Below, piece after piece: positions 47,444-59,578 of a stretch of DNA of 64,000 nucleotides. Both the position numbers and the translations under genes were made by a program. The DNA lies in the NCBI RefSeq assembly GCF_009389715.1, contig NC_052393.1, positions 806,001-870,000 of the forward strand, in the 5' to 3' direction. Each line of letters opens with the position of its first letter. Positions within the stretch are counted from its first letter, which is position 1. The stretch comes from Phoenix dactylifera. Lineage: Eukaryota; Streptophyta; Magnoliopsida; Arecales; Arecaceae. Under the pieces are notes generated by a model. The model searched no databases. It worked only from the letters and a program-made list of their open reading frames with translations, and was not told the origin of the DNA.

Positions 47444-50400
47444 ATGGCGACGGCTTCGGGTAAGCTTCTCTCCCATCCCGCCGGGCGATTCTTGTGTGGG
47501 AATTTGATCCTTCGATCTCGTATTTTGCAGCTAATTTCTGTATTGATGTTCTTTGCTGTTGGGCGTGGATGAGATACGAGATGGTGATTGGTTTTTTTGT
47601 TGGCCTCTCGTTTTGGATGCGTGATGATGGTTTGGGGTTTCTGACGTGAAAAGGAACTGACAAGAACAATATGGTATTAGTTCTTCATGGTGATGGATCC
47701 CGAAATATTTTAATTATGGGCCTTTTTTGTTTCTTTGCCTTCCCAAGGCCCCCGCACCCACCCAAAAAACTGGAAAAGGTTCTTGGTTAATTGCCGCTAA
47801 GATTCAAAGAGATGCTAATTGCTACCTAGATACGTGGAATTTGAGGGATCCAATCCAACATTGTGAAAGCAACCTGCCTTGAGATTCGTTATGATACGAA
47901 CTCTTTGAAGTTTACGCGTATCTTGTATTGAAATTTGGCATCTCCATAGGTTTGTTTGAACAAAGGGGCAAAAGTTAACTTTTTAGGGTACATTACCCTG
48001 TGTATATAGCTGAAAGTCGAAATTTTTGCTGGTTTTCGCCATTCAGCTTGCTGGAAATAAATTGTGGAGACTGACCTATAATCCACAATATCTCGTCCAT
48101 ACTAATTTTTTGCTTATATTCCTTTCAATGGATATTCCTAGGATAAACAAGGTGGCATGGGAAATTAGTTTCTGGACAACATACATCATCTTGGTTAGCT
48201 ATATTATGATAAATAAATGTTAATGTGTTTGATCTTTATACAATTATTTTACAAATGCTCGAGACATATCATCCACCAATTGTTGGTACAGTATGACTGG
48301 TTGTATATCTTTTCTGGTACATGTTAATATCTTTTCTCTTCTTCTTTTATTTGTTTTTCACTCTTTCAGAATGTTATGGTGCTATGTGCTGTACTTTATT
48401 GTCCTATTATTGGCACGGGCACGATACATAATAGTTTAAGTTCAGGTCTTGACTTTTTTTTTTGGAAAATTATTTTGAGCGTGTTTTATAATTTTCACAA
48501 GTGTTGCTGGAGAAAACATGTAATATTAGTAACAACAAGCCTCAAAAGAATATTGGGTTTATATTGTTTAGGAAGACACATCTTTCAAAATGAATTTTGA
48601 GGTGTAACCCCAAAAATAGAATTTTGAGGAATCATGGTCTTGTGTGGATCATTCATATGTATACATTCTACTGTAGTCCATGTTGCTATTCATGTAGATT
48701 TACCAATCAAGACACATTGGCATTGCGCTATTAAGCTAAGAGTTGATATGTCTTATATAAGAGTTGCATGTCTTTTATTATTCTTTTATTTTTTGTGTGA
48801 GGTTCATATATTGCTGTCTTTGTTGCAGCATCGTTTAAATCCCGAGAAGACCATCGAAAACAACTTGAGTTGGAAGAAGCACGTAAGGCTGGGCTTGCCC
48901 CAGCTGAGGTTGATGAAGATGGAAAGGAAATTAATCCACACATTCCTCAATACATGTCATCTGCACCTTGGTATCTTAATGCTGAGAAGCCTGTAAGTTT
49001 CTTTGCCTAAACTTAATGTGCATTGGCTTATGTCCAATATTACTTGATAAAGTTTTAATATTAGTTGCAATTGTTTTCCTTTCCAATAGAGTTTGAAGCA
49101 TCAGAGGAAATGGAAGTCAGATCCAAATTACACAAAATCATGGTATGACAGAGGTGCAAAAATTTATCAGGCTAATAAATATAGAAAGGGTGCTTGTGAA
49201 AAGTAAGTACTCTCCTTCTCTACCTTTCTCTCTCGCTCTCAATTTTGGGGTCAGGATGCCATCTTTACTGCCGGCAGTTCCTAAAAAACTGTGGTTTAAA
49301 ACTTCTTTGGAGATCTTTTTGGGGTGACACATCATTTTGCATTTTTTTTCTCCCTGCCCTAATTGCTTTCACTTTTATGAAAATGCTATACCACCATTTC
49401 TATAAAAATACTATTCTAATTCTATGTTTAATTATGAAGTTTTAACCCTGATAGGTGCTAAGAGTAACACAGACAACATATCTCTGCCTTCAATACGTTG
49501 GGATCAGTTCTACTACTAATCAATGTTGCATTGTGCAATAGGTTCACTTGTAGTTAGTTATTCATGAGACGTGATGTGTGCTAATTATTTTAATGTTATT
49601 CTGTCAAAAAATGTCGACTGGTTTTAGTTTATGATCATGTGACTGCTGTCTGACTCGATTTTGAATGAAAGAGTTTTGACATTTTTTTTCACCTCCTGTT
49701 GTAATTGGGTAAGGTTTTTGGTTGACAATGTATATCTTTCTTCAATATGCGGGATCAGTATTTGGATCGATGCTGCACTGTGGCATGGGTTCATGAATAG
49801 TTAGTTATTCATAGTTTTTGTCAATTGTTTTGACATTATTCTGTCAAAATCTTGTTTGGTTATATGACCATTATCTGATGCTATATTGGATGAAGAGATT
49901 TGACCTTTTTTTTTTTTGGTTCATATTGTAGTTGTGGGGCAATGACTCATGATAAGAAGTTATGCATGGAGAGACCACGGAAGGTGGGAGCAAAGTGGAC
50001 TAACATGCATATAGCTCCAGATGAGAAAGTGGAGACATTTGAACTTGATTATGATGGAAAACGTGACCGTTGGAATGGCTATGATCCATCAACTTATGCT
50101 CGTGTAATCGAGCAATATGAAGCTAGGGAGGCAGCGAGGCGGAAATATCTAAAAGAACAGCAACTGAAAAAGCTGGAGGAGAAAAACAACAATCAGAATG
50201 GCGAAGGTGCAGTTAGTGATGAGGATGATGACGAAGATGAGCTAAAGGTAGATGAGGCAAAGGTTGATGAGAGCAAACAGATGGACTTTGCAAAAGTGGA
50301 GAAACGTGTACGCACCACAGGTGGTGGAAGCACTGGAACAGTCAGGTAAATTTAAGAATTCTATTACTCTTATTTAGAACTGGTTAGAAGGCTTTTCATA

Positions 50401-53400
50401 GTCATATTTTACTCTCATGGCTAATAGTTATTGGTTTTCTTTAGATATATAATTATTCTTTCCAGGAATTTGTGCTGTTGCATATGCTTATTGAGCTGTT
50501 TTATATACTTATAAGTTATAACCTTAATTATTCTTTCCAGGAATTTGCGTATTAGGGAGGATACTGCAAAGTACCTTCTGAATTTAGATGTCAATTCAGC
50601 CCACTATGATCCAAAAACCCGTTCCATGCGTGAGGATCCTTTACCAGATGCCGATCCAAATGAGAAATTTTACGAAGTGAGTGCTCAAATAATTCTAAAA
50701 CATGCTTATCTGATGCCATTTAATGGATATCAGAAGTATACAATGTTTCGTTATTTTCTCACTGTACATGTTCTTATTCATTCATGATTATACTGTAGGG
50801 TGATAACCAAAACAGAATTAGCGGACAAGCACTCGACTTCAAGCAGCTGAATATGCATGCTTGGGAAGCTTTTGAGAAAGGGCAGGATATCCACCTGCAA
50901 GCTGCCCCCTCTCAAGCAGAATTACTTTTTCAGAATTATAAGATTATTAAAGAGAAGTTGAAATCAAAAATGAAGGATACCATTATGGAGAAATATGGAA
51001 ATGCAGCATCCGAAGAGGCACTTCCAAGGGAACTTCTTCTTGGGCAAAGTGAGAGAGAGATTGAGTATGACCGTGCTGGTCGAATAATAAAGGGCCAGGT
51101 ATAATTGTCTACATCCATATGTTTTCTTCTATCTTCCATTTTCTTTAATTTAAAGAAAGAAATAGGCAAGGTGCCCTTTTTCCTAGTAGATGTCTTGCTA
51201 GAATTATAAGATTTTCCTTCCAGACACCTATATATATTTAAACTCATAGGTTTGATATGTGGTTTTGGGTTGGGACTTGTAATTCTGTCTTTTTTCTTTG
51301 AAAATTGGGAAGTCTTTTCTAACTGTGGCTAATCCAAATCATGGCTTGACAATGACATATTTTAGGAGACCTCACTGCCAAGAAGCAAGTATGAAGAAGA
51401 TGTATTCATAAATAACCATACCAGTGTTTGGGGTTCATGGTGGAAGGATCACCAGTGGGGCTACAAATGCTGCAAACAGACAATTCGTAACAGCTACTGC
51501 ACAGGGTCAGCTGGAATTGAGGCTGCTGAAGCTGCTGCAGAACTTATGAAGGCAAACATTGCTCGTAAGGAGGCCACAGAAGGTCAGTAGAAGAGTTACC
51601 AAATTCTGGAATTTTTTGTTAAACAAGACTATATCACGATTTGATTGCAAACCTGGTTGTTCAGCTATTCTTAGCTGCCACAAAATATGATACTCCTGCC
51701 ACACATTTCTAATCAAACAAAGCCAAAAGATGAAAGAGCTCTTTGCTGTTCCAAAATTCATGAACATTTAACATATTTTAAAATGGGAAAATGGAACACG
51801 TCTGTTGTGTATCAATTTCCATCAGTGCACATTGAAGTGATATACCTTAACAAGTTGATATGCAGCAATAAGTAGGCAAGGATCGGCATGGCATGAACCA
51901 TGCCAATGCCAGGCGGGCATGGCATATTCTTTTCCATTATTTTCAATGCTCAACTTCCAAATATCCAAAACCTTTATGTGATTTAACTTCTTTGCTTTAT
52001 ATTTATAAGCTTGTCTGTTTTCTTGGATCAAGCTTCCTGATGCTCTGAAATATCCATGCTCGAGGAATTTTTCTCCCTCTTTTTACTCTCTAGAATTTCT
52101 TCATCACTTGGGAATCTAAGAAACTTTGGTAATGACATCCATCCTATGAGGCTGTGACTTGCAATTCAGCTACAAATGTCTGAACTTAGTGTTAATTTCC
52201 ACAAGTACATTGTTGCATAAAGTTTTATGTGACAAAATGTTTCAGAAATATTTATTTCTGCCAAATTATTTTTTACTTAAAGCTCCCTTTAAAAGCCTTT
52301 AGCTTCTTTAGACTCATTGCGTAGTATCTTCTTGATTTGTTGAATCTGACACAATTTTCGGAAGCCTTTAAACATCATGCAATCTGATTATTCTATTCTT
52401 TTTCTCATTTAAATTTTTGGATAGGCAGATGATAGTTTTGGTCAGATGTCTTAAGTTCTATCAAGGTCTTCTGAGGTACAACTTTTAGTTTTGACTGTGC
52501 CAAATATTTTTTTGTCTCAAATCTGTTAGTAGTAAATGAGGGTCATAATTCACATTGATTGTGCAAGTCTACTTAGGTGATTATTTATGATAAAAGAAAT
52601 TCTCAATGTTTCTGTATTTCCTTTTAATCACAAAGCCTAGGGTGATTATACCCTTGAGATAACCTTTCATGCTCTTATATTTAAGTAGTGTTTCCTCTGC
52701 AATTTGATGGGGCCCTTTTCCTCTGTTAACTAATTCCTCCTGTATGCACCTGTAGTTGCATACAGATTCAGTGCCCATCTTGGTTTTAACAGATCTTTCT
52801 TTAGATGTCTCTCTCTTTACTTGGACTCCATGGAAACCTTCTCAGTTTTCCCCTTTCTTGTTCGTTTACTTTTTTTATTTGGAACTCATTATGTTCCAAG
52901 TCTATAGGAGCTGCTTGTGGAGCTGTTGGTCATTCCCTCCTTCCACAATAATTTGCTTTTCCACCAGCAAGCTTTGTATCCGTTCACTCTTTTCAAAATC
53001 AAATTTGCATGCTTTTATCCTGTTGCCTTTAATTAAAATGCCCTGATATCGTCATACTCATTGATTTATTGTGCATAAGGAATTTTTCACTCGTTCCTAG
53101 CTTTTGCTTTCTTCAGATGGTATTAATTTTCTTTGAGATCTCTATGTTGTGGCATACTATTAATTTTGCTTTAGTACATATCATGTTATCATCCACATTT
53201 TGTATATTTGATTTGTGAAACAAATAATGGTTGCATGTTGGAAGAACTGGAAATAAAGAAAAAGAGAGAAGTCGCCATATCTTGGCTGATCTGTTCCCAT
53301 GGCTTTGACCTGATTGGCTTTTAAAATATTCCTTTGGAGAGATTTGACTAGGTAAACATTTGAAATTGAACTTAGGTTTTAAGTGAATTTAGCTGAATGT

Positions 53401-54206
53401 AAGTTACATGTGGAGAAGGTACCAGCATATCTTTTATAGGGTTAGCTGATACCTAAAAGCTGGCTGTTACTGATACAAGCAAGCTTCATTACAATGAAAT
53501 TTGGTTTGTGGTATGTGAGAAACTATAATATTGTGATTATTTTGGTCAAGTGAAGTTTCTTCCGACATTCTGATGGTATTTTGATCATGGTACATCGTAT
53601 GAACCCGAACCAGGTGGTATAGGACATACCGTACCGGTTCAGTACTGGTATTCGATATGAGTGGCGTATCGACACTCGGTACGCCAAAAAAACTTTGTAT
53701 AGTACTGTACTGACACTGTGCTAGTGTGGCACTGGTATGGGGTTCGGTACCGAGACGGCGAATTTTGATTCTGATAATATTTGTGCAATACAGAGAAACC
53801 CATACAGCATGAGGAGAAGCGGCTGGCTACTTGGGGAACTGATGTCCCTGATGACCTGGTTCTTGATAAAAAATTGCTTGCAGAAGCTCTGAAGAAGGTA
53901 AGTATGAGTTCTACTTTTATTTACTTCTGTGTTTTTGTTTAATCTATAGATACTGAAAGTGTTTCAAATTTGGCAGGAGGATGAAAGAAAGAAGGAAGAA
54001 AGGGATGAAAGAAAGCGGAAATACAATGTGAAGTGGAATGACGAGGTATTATCTTGTCTCCATGTATTTCTTGTTTCTTGTAAAGAGGTGTTTCATTGCG
54101 TGATTCTCATCTGATTTTATCCATCCAGGTCACTCCGGAAGAAATGGAAGCCTATCGAATGAAGAAGATCCATCATCATGATCCAATCAAAGATTTCCTC
54201 CACTAA
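47444..54206 (+). CDS. SLU7: Pre-mRNA-splicing factor SLU7, complete
   Basis: Ten exons: 47444-47459, 48829-48992, 49090-49202, 49932-50345, 50541-50676, 50799-51098, 51366-51582, 53794-53897, 53977-54045 and 54129-54206. With GT..AG introns they give 536 residues, about the length of Arabidopsis SLU7 (SMP1/SMP2). SLU7 is a nuclear spliceosomal factor needed for the second splicing step and 3' splice-site choice; in Arabidopsis the SMP genes affect cell number in organs. Visible features are the N-terminal [19 protein letters not shown], a CCHC zinc knuckle (Cys96, Cys99, His104, Cys109; [14 protein letters not shown]), [15 protein letters not shown], a charged acidic stretch with [24 protein letters not shown] and the Trp-rich [16 protein letters not shown]. 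The first exon has five full codons, and intron 7 (2.2 kb) carries a mobile repeat. A tandem duplication lies just before the ATG. Confidence 0.98.
53589..53770 (+). mobile_element. GTACC-rich dispersed repeat in SLU7 intron 7
   Basis: It resembles the reverse complement of 61886-62070. Shared blocks include GACACTCGGTA, an A-run, GACACTGTGCTAGTGTGGCA and GGTTCGGTACCGAGA. It ends just 23 bp before the exon 8 acceptor boundary. There is no coding capacity. The class (SINE-like, MITE or other) is unknown. Confidence 0.65.
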
Positions 54207-55323
54207 TTCCTGCTTGGTGTATATATATTACCACTGAAGTCATGAAGCTTGGGAGGCTGTTGGACGAGCAACAATTCCCCTGGACGCTTTTTTTGTTTGA
54301 GGGCTGAGTGTTCAGTTTGTAAATTTTAGACCAAGCTGCAGAGGCTATAATTGTGGAGAACGTTTTCTTTTTCTTTGGTACTGGTTATCCTTAAGAAATC
54401 AAGTCTATAGTCGTTTGCCGTATAGGCTTACGATTGTGAAAGGAGCATTGGAATGATGGTTCTATGTTAAATGTGGTTTGGTTATTGGGGTTAAGATAGT
54501 GGTGATGGTTCTTTGCCAAGTGAACTCCGGGATATCTGAAACAACAAAATTATCGAACAGGTTATGTGTTCAATCTTTTTGCATGTTTTGACATTGGATG
54601 AGTCGACTTGCAATCAGTTTATTCCGAGAGAATTTTCACCGGAAGCCCGAGAGGAGGGGCAAAAAAAGTACTGGTTCGGGGGTGGAGGGAGCTTTCGACA
54701 TTAGTTCATCCCCAACTGACCAGGTTCGACTAATTGAGACCTTGAAAAGTGAATAGTGCTCATCATACAATTCAAATCCGACATTTTCCCACCTGATTTT
54801 GAATATCTGTAACAAGGATCATTTGGATTTGTGAATCTGAATCCGATCCAGTTTTGAACCAGTTTCTGGGCAACATGGAAAGAGCATGTGTTGTTTGAAA
54901 ATACAGAAACGGGAGATCCACGTTGTCTAAAATTTACAGCAAAAAATAGACTGCCGTGGCCAGCGCTTTTAACTTACAACTTCCCAATTGAACTTTCTAA
55001 ATAGCCAACCAAAACAACCTGAAATATAAAGGTAAAACAAATATTCTGGATCGAGTAATGTGTTAGAAGTTTCCAATCAAGCAACCACAACAACCTCCAA
55101 GGGAAAAAATTAAAATACTATAGATTGAGAAATGTATTAATTTCTGTTGTTTCCAGTTGCCACTACCAATTTTCAGACCATATAAATTCCACATACACAA
55201 TCATTGTTCAGAGCCACCATATATACACGAAAGAAGAAAACTGAAAGATTAGAAGAAGACTCGAATAAACAATAGAACCCATGAACCTATAGAGACCCAT
55301 GAACCCAAGGCTCGCGCAGGGGC
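54207..55323. other. SLU7 3' UTR and convergent intergenic region
   Basis: SLU7 and the DUF761 gene are convergent. No other gene or clear repeat is seen. Confidence 0.5.
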
Positions 55324-55845
55324 TTATACTCCTCGCGCCAGCATCTCCTGATACTCCCCAAACGACCGCTGTCTCTGAAGCCTCATCTCCTCTCTGAACT
55401 TCCTTATAAACATCTCTGCTCTCAAGTCCACCTCTCCCATCCCTCCCACCAGACTCGAAGAAGGCCCACAAGAAGAAGAAGAAGAAGAAGAAGCAGGAAC
55501 AGCAGCAGCTCCAAACGTAACCCGAAGCTGATCTCTCGTTGCACTTTTCTCCAAATATGGCTCCACGCACTCGACGTGCACCGGCGTGGGCTGGTTGTAG
55601 AGCTCATCAACGAAGACCGGTGCGAAGTGCCGATGTTGGTGCAGTCGCCGAGTGCGGCGTTTCTTGCGTCGACGGTGGTAAGAGGACGAACTTGGGGAGT
55701 GAAGGATGGTGTTGAGGCGCGCCTTTGCATGTTTGAGGGCCTTGGCCCGCTTGAGTTTCGATAGTTTGGATTGAAATTTGGAGGTGAAGCTGTTCCACAC
55801 CTTCTTGGAGGGAAGGAGTTGGTTCTTAAGGCCCAAGCAAGCCAT
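55324..55845 (-). CDS. DUF761 domain protein, single exon
   Basis: An intronless 173-residue frame on the minus strand beginning MACLGLKNQLLPSKK. The C-terminus (about 139-173) is the DUF761 signature: VDLRAEMFIRKFREEMRLQR then SFGEYQEMLARG. DUF761 proteins are small plant proteins, also called cotton-fibre-expressed-like, of unsettled function. The N-terminal half is strongly basic; HRRRKKRRTRRLHQHRH (57-73) could act as a nuclear signal. A Ser run near residues 118-124 is encoded by a trinucleotide (AGA/TCT) microsatellite and may vary in length. A TATA box lies at a suitable distance upstream. The family is well supported; the function is unknown. Confidence 0.88.
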   Translation of the reverse strand: MACLGLKNQLLPSKKVWNSFTSKFQSKLSKLKRAKALKHAKARLNTILHSPSSSSYHRRRKKRRTRRLHQHRHFAPVFVDELYNQPTPVHVECVEPYLEKSATRDQLRVTFGAAAVPASSSSSSSCGPSSSLVGGMGEVDLRAEMFIRKFREEMRLQRQRSFGEYQEMLARGV

Positions 55846-55950
55846 GCAATCAAAGAGTTGGTGGTGGCGAGAGGGACGAGACTTGAGCGGGCGAAGGCTT
55901 TGTTTTGGACTTGGGATGGTTGAGGGTGTGGGGAGGGATGGTGCTTGCTC

Positions 55951-55958
55951 TTATATAT
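55951..55958 (-). promoter_or_regulatory. TATA box of the DUF761 gene
   Basis: ATATATAA on the minus strand, about 106 bp upstream of the ATG. Confidence 0.6.
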
Positions 55959-56003
55959 TTCTCCTAGCTCTGGCCGGCCTTTTTTATTCAAGTATAGTTC
56001 CAC

Positions 56004-58354
56004 TTTGTGATGAAATTACTTATAAAATTATGATAGTGGAAGTGGAAGACATGGGGTTTTGCGGGAGTCTAGTCTCCTCCTTTCGGCATCCCTGGGTAAG
56101 ATCTACGCCAAGTGTTTGACCGTTGGGTGACCCAACGGTAGAACCAAACTCTCCTAAGTTGCAAGGGAATCGTGGTTCGGAAAATAAGATTACCAGAACA
56201 CCCCTGTGAGAGCTGCCAAAAGTAGATGAGCGTGATGATTGTTCTCCATTTTTTCTAATCAAATTTGCTAACATTCTTGAGAGTTAATTGAATTTGCTTT
56301 CACTGCAGCACTTCAAAAATTTTATCTGCAACCTTTTGAGAGGAAGATGAGCAGTACCTATCCAAGTTTATTAAGATCAGACATTGGTTCGTATATGTCG
56401 GGCTTGTGCACTTAAAAAGACTTGGTTCCTATATTTTTGGATGTGCTGAGCTTGTAAAGTTAGATCCAATAACTCATCATTTTTTCATCTCTTTTTTTTG
56501 GAACCTTTCCAGCATCCATATAGTACTCGGCATAACATTAATATGTGAATTATAATTTCTTTATAGAATGCAAACTCCCAAAACCATTAGGTAAGACCAC
56601 AGGGCCTATGTGTCATTTCAGCACTTCAATTGGTTGCCTTTCTTTTTGTTTTTTAATTCCAGGAACTATAAGGCGAAGGAAGGAATCACTCTCGAGCTCG
56701 GTTGCTGACGAGATTTGCGTAACACCTGGAATAATGGGTCCATTGTTATCCCCCACCTCCACCTCCCCTTTGGAACATGCTACGTCCATCCCTCATTTTC
56801 TTCTAACAATGAATGTGGACGGCACGGCAAATCCCCAGAACTTGCAGCCAAGATTCTTGGGTTGCTTAAAACTTCCGAGAATCAAAGGATATGCTTTGGC
56901 ACCTTCCAGGGACCAAACAATCTATTTTTTCTTTCTGCTCAGCTAAAATGCTTTCCAGCGAAGTTCCCAATAGCAATCCAGTTTATTCCCACCTTCTTTG
57001 GGCCCACTAAGAAAGCACAAGGAACCCCATGATGACTGTTCCTGCACTTATTCTGCATCCTAATGATTCTAAGAATGCTTGCTGCACAAAAATTTGGACG
57101 GAAATTGAGAAAATAATAAGCCTTCTACAGTCGAGAACATGAGGAAAAAAAATCGGAAGGGATGCCAATCTTTTGGGCTGTGCAGATCATGAGAGGAAAC
57201 TACCGAACGTCAAAACTGATGAATACCCTTGGCGCGCCTGCGAATGCTTTATTTGGACTTAGGTTTCCTCTGCCATGCAGAACAGTATATTCTTTAGATT
57301 GAAAGCCAATATGATATCCATTACAAGTGTGGTGGGAGAACATATGCTTGGAGAAGTTTAACAGAAGAAAATCTAGCCTCAAGTTTTCTGTTAAAATATT
57401 TGCAGAGAAAGTTGGAAAGCAAGAGAAAAAGTGCGAGAGAAAAAATTTTATCGCTCTACTCCTTCACATTCGGAACATCTTAGGGGTTATATGGACTCGT
57501 GGACATATTTCATATAAGAAAAATAATATAAGCTGATATAAGATTACACTAACAAAAAAAATATATTATAGATGGTATAGGTTGTTACGTGATTCATAAA
57601 ATTACTCTAACAAAATCACGTTAAAAAATATATATTTTAGGTTGATATAGGATTATGTTAATAAAGAAAAATATTATAAGCGATGCCGGACGTTACATAA
57701 TTGCTAACATTATACTAACATTTATCATATTTCTTTATTATTTGCACTAAACTTCAGTTGCGAACACAGTTCAGAGAAAACTCAATCCATCATTCTAGAG
57801 CAAAGAGCGTGCCTTATCACCAATTCTTTCAATCCTTGCACGACATTAACAAAAGAAGATAGAATTTTTTTGTTGGGAAAAAGTTAAAAATCATCTATAT
57901 TAAAGCGAATTAAAAGCTACAGTTTTTCATTTCATCTCAAATCAGAAATCTTCCATATAAAGCGCTCTCAATAGGTCCTGGCTGAGAGTAGTAGTTTCAG
58001 AGTGCTTTAGGTATATATATATATTTTCACCGTTCCACTGCCGGAGGGATTTGGTCCTAAGCTAACTCCATGAAAATCTTTTAGTTAATTAAGCAATTCC
58101 GTTAAACTAAATCTGGCAGACTGCTATTAGTATTATTATACCAACCAAGCTCAAGTCCGCTGCTGGTCTCCATCACCCTGTCAAAATTCCATTAATATAT
58201 TGCTGGTTTCCTAACCAATAATCTTTTTGTTTAACTTCTTTTTAAATGATGTGAAAATTAGTTAGATTGAGCACTTGGAAATATGAGATTATTGCACTTG
58301 GAGGAATGCCTGCCAATATTTTGAACACGAGATCTTCACAAATCTTGTTCTACC
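56004..58354. other. Intergenic region, no gene recognised
   Basis: Overlapping open frames at 56545-57032 have no recognisable domain or splice structure. The remainder is AT-rich. Confidence 0.5.
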
Positions 58355-58456
58355 AAGAGGAAGGATGCTATTGGGTGTATCCATACTCGTAATATATGAA
58401 ATACCCGTTTCAGCAAAAAAAAAAAAGAAAAAGAAAAAGAAAAAGAAGAAGGGTGC
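58355..58456 (+). mobile_element. LINE 3'-end only insertion
   Basis: From 58369, TATTGGGTGTATCCATAC ... ATATGAAATACCCGTTTCAGC runs into a long A-rich tail. The same 3' end, on the other strand, finishes the LINE copies at 36.6 and 37.4 kb. Flanks AAGAGGAAGGATGC (58355-58368) and AAGAAGAAGGGTGC (58443-58456) match at 12 of 14 bases and may be the target duplication. Only about 46 bp of LINE besides the tail is present. Confidence 0.7.
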
Positions 58457-59250
58457 GAATTGTTTGCTTCAGATTATTACGGAAGTCTCAGTTGAGCTAC
58501 AGGAGGCCTTTGAGAAACCATGGCAAAATTGCAACGGACGTCATGCGAAGCTTAGGACAGTACAAGTTGGAGAAGAAAAGTAAGCTATTATTAATAATTT
58601 GAAGCCTTAACATATTTGCTTCTGTTAGCTCGGATGATATTTGAGAAGCACTTCTATTGCAGTCTGAAAAACTTAATAAATAATAACTTTTGATGAAAAC
58701 TTAGCTATAACAATACCAGAAGCATATAACAATGTCATGTAATTTTGTTCTACCTTTTTGTTTTCTCTTATTCTCTTTTGGTGGAACTTTTAATATACCT
58801 CTGTTACCAGGAACTTTCTTTTTCCAACTAAAAAGGATATATTCAGTTGTTTACATAGCAAACAAGGAACTCCATTCTAAAGTTGCAAAATTAATGTCTC
58901 CCTGAACATACTTTGTTTCTTAAATGGTGTCAAAGCTCGACATGTTATTGTACTCTCTCGAACCAACTTCTATGTATGTTACATCATTTGCATGCACACT
59001 CTTTAAGACAACCCTCAGTTTTCGATTATAGAACCTGAGAAGAAAAAGAAACTGTCGTTCGAACTTGGCAATTTGATTTTCCACAGTCAAAAGCTTAATC
59101 TAACATCATAGTAACTACCAGTGTGAAAGAATCTGCCTTCCATGGAACATACATACGTAGCAAGGTAACTGAAGGCTTTAGGTAGCAGAAGGATCCACAA
59201 AGTGACATTTAACATAGGTTTGAGAGGCATATGAATGAAACAGAGACTAG
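58457..59250. other. Intergenic DNA and probable 3' flank of the next gene
   Basis: Nothing recognisable. The part next to 59251 may be the 3' UTR of the minus-strand gene. Confidence 0.4.
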
Positions 59251-59578
59251 CTAAGTGCAAGCTTGGTTAGCCTCCTCGAAAAGCTTGGCCTGGGAGGCGG
59301 CAGCCTCCTCCGAGACAAGGGCCTCCAAGAGCAAAGTCTTGACCTCCCAAGCACTGTAAGCAAAGCCTGGTCTTGTATAAGCATTTAGGAGTGCTGCACT
59401 TGACTGCTTGACTAATTTGGAGAAGGCATTGCCACCAACATCATCATTCCTTTGCGTTGCCTCCAATAGTGTCAGGCCTGGTTCATACCTCTCCAACACC
59501 CTTGACCCAAACACTTTTGAGACTGATGCTTCCTGGGGGACCATATTGGGCCACACCTCTCTTCCACTGCCCCAGAAC
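59251..59578 (-). CDS. Last exon of a gene possibly related to PROTODERMAL FACTOR 1
   Basis: On the minus strand an acceptor (ATGTAG) precedes an exon at 59578. It encodes FWGSGREVWPNMVPQ, then LTLLEATQRNDDVGGNAF, AALLNAYTRPGFAYSAWEV and ASQAKLFEEANQACT, with TAG at 59253-59251 (about 108 residues). The pattern of FW, a Leu-rich LLEA, AALLNA..FxY..V and QAxLFxxAN is what I recall from the C-terminal domain of PDF1-like secreted plant proteins; this is from memory and not certain. The Ala/Leu/Glu-rich end suggests helices. The upstream exon or exons, which should hold a signal peptide if this is right, were not found up to 64000; they may be diverged, far away or outside. An open, conserved-looking frame with a good acceptor supports it being real. 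Confidence 0.55.

Noticed and set aside
56545-57032. Two overlapping frames of 133 and 105 codons
   Set aside because: Different frames of the same sequence, with no recognisable family or exon structure.
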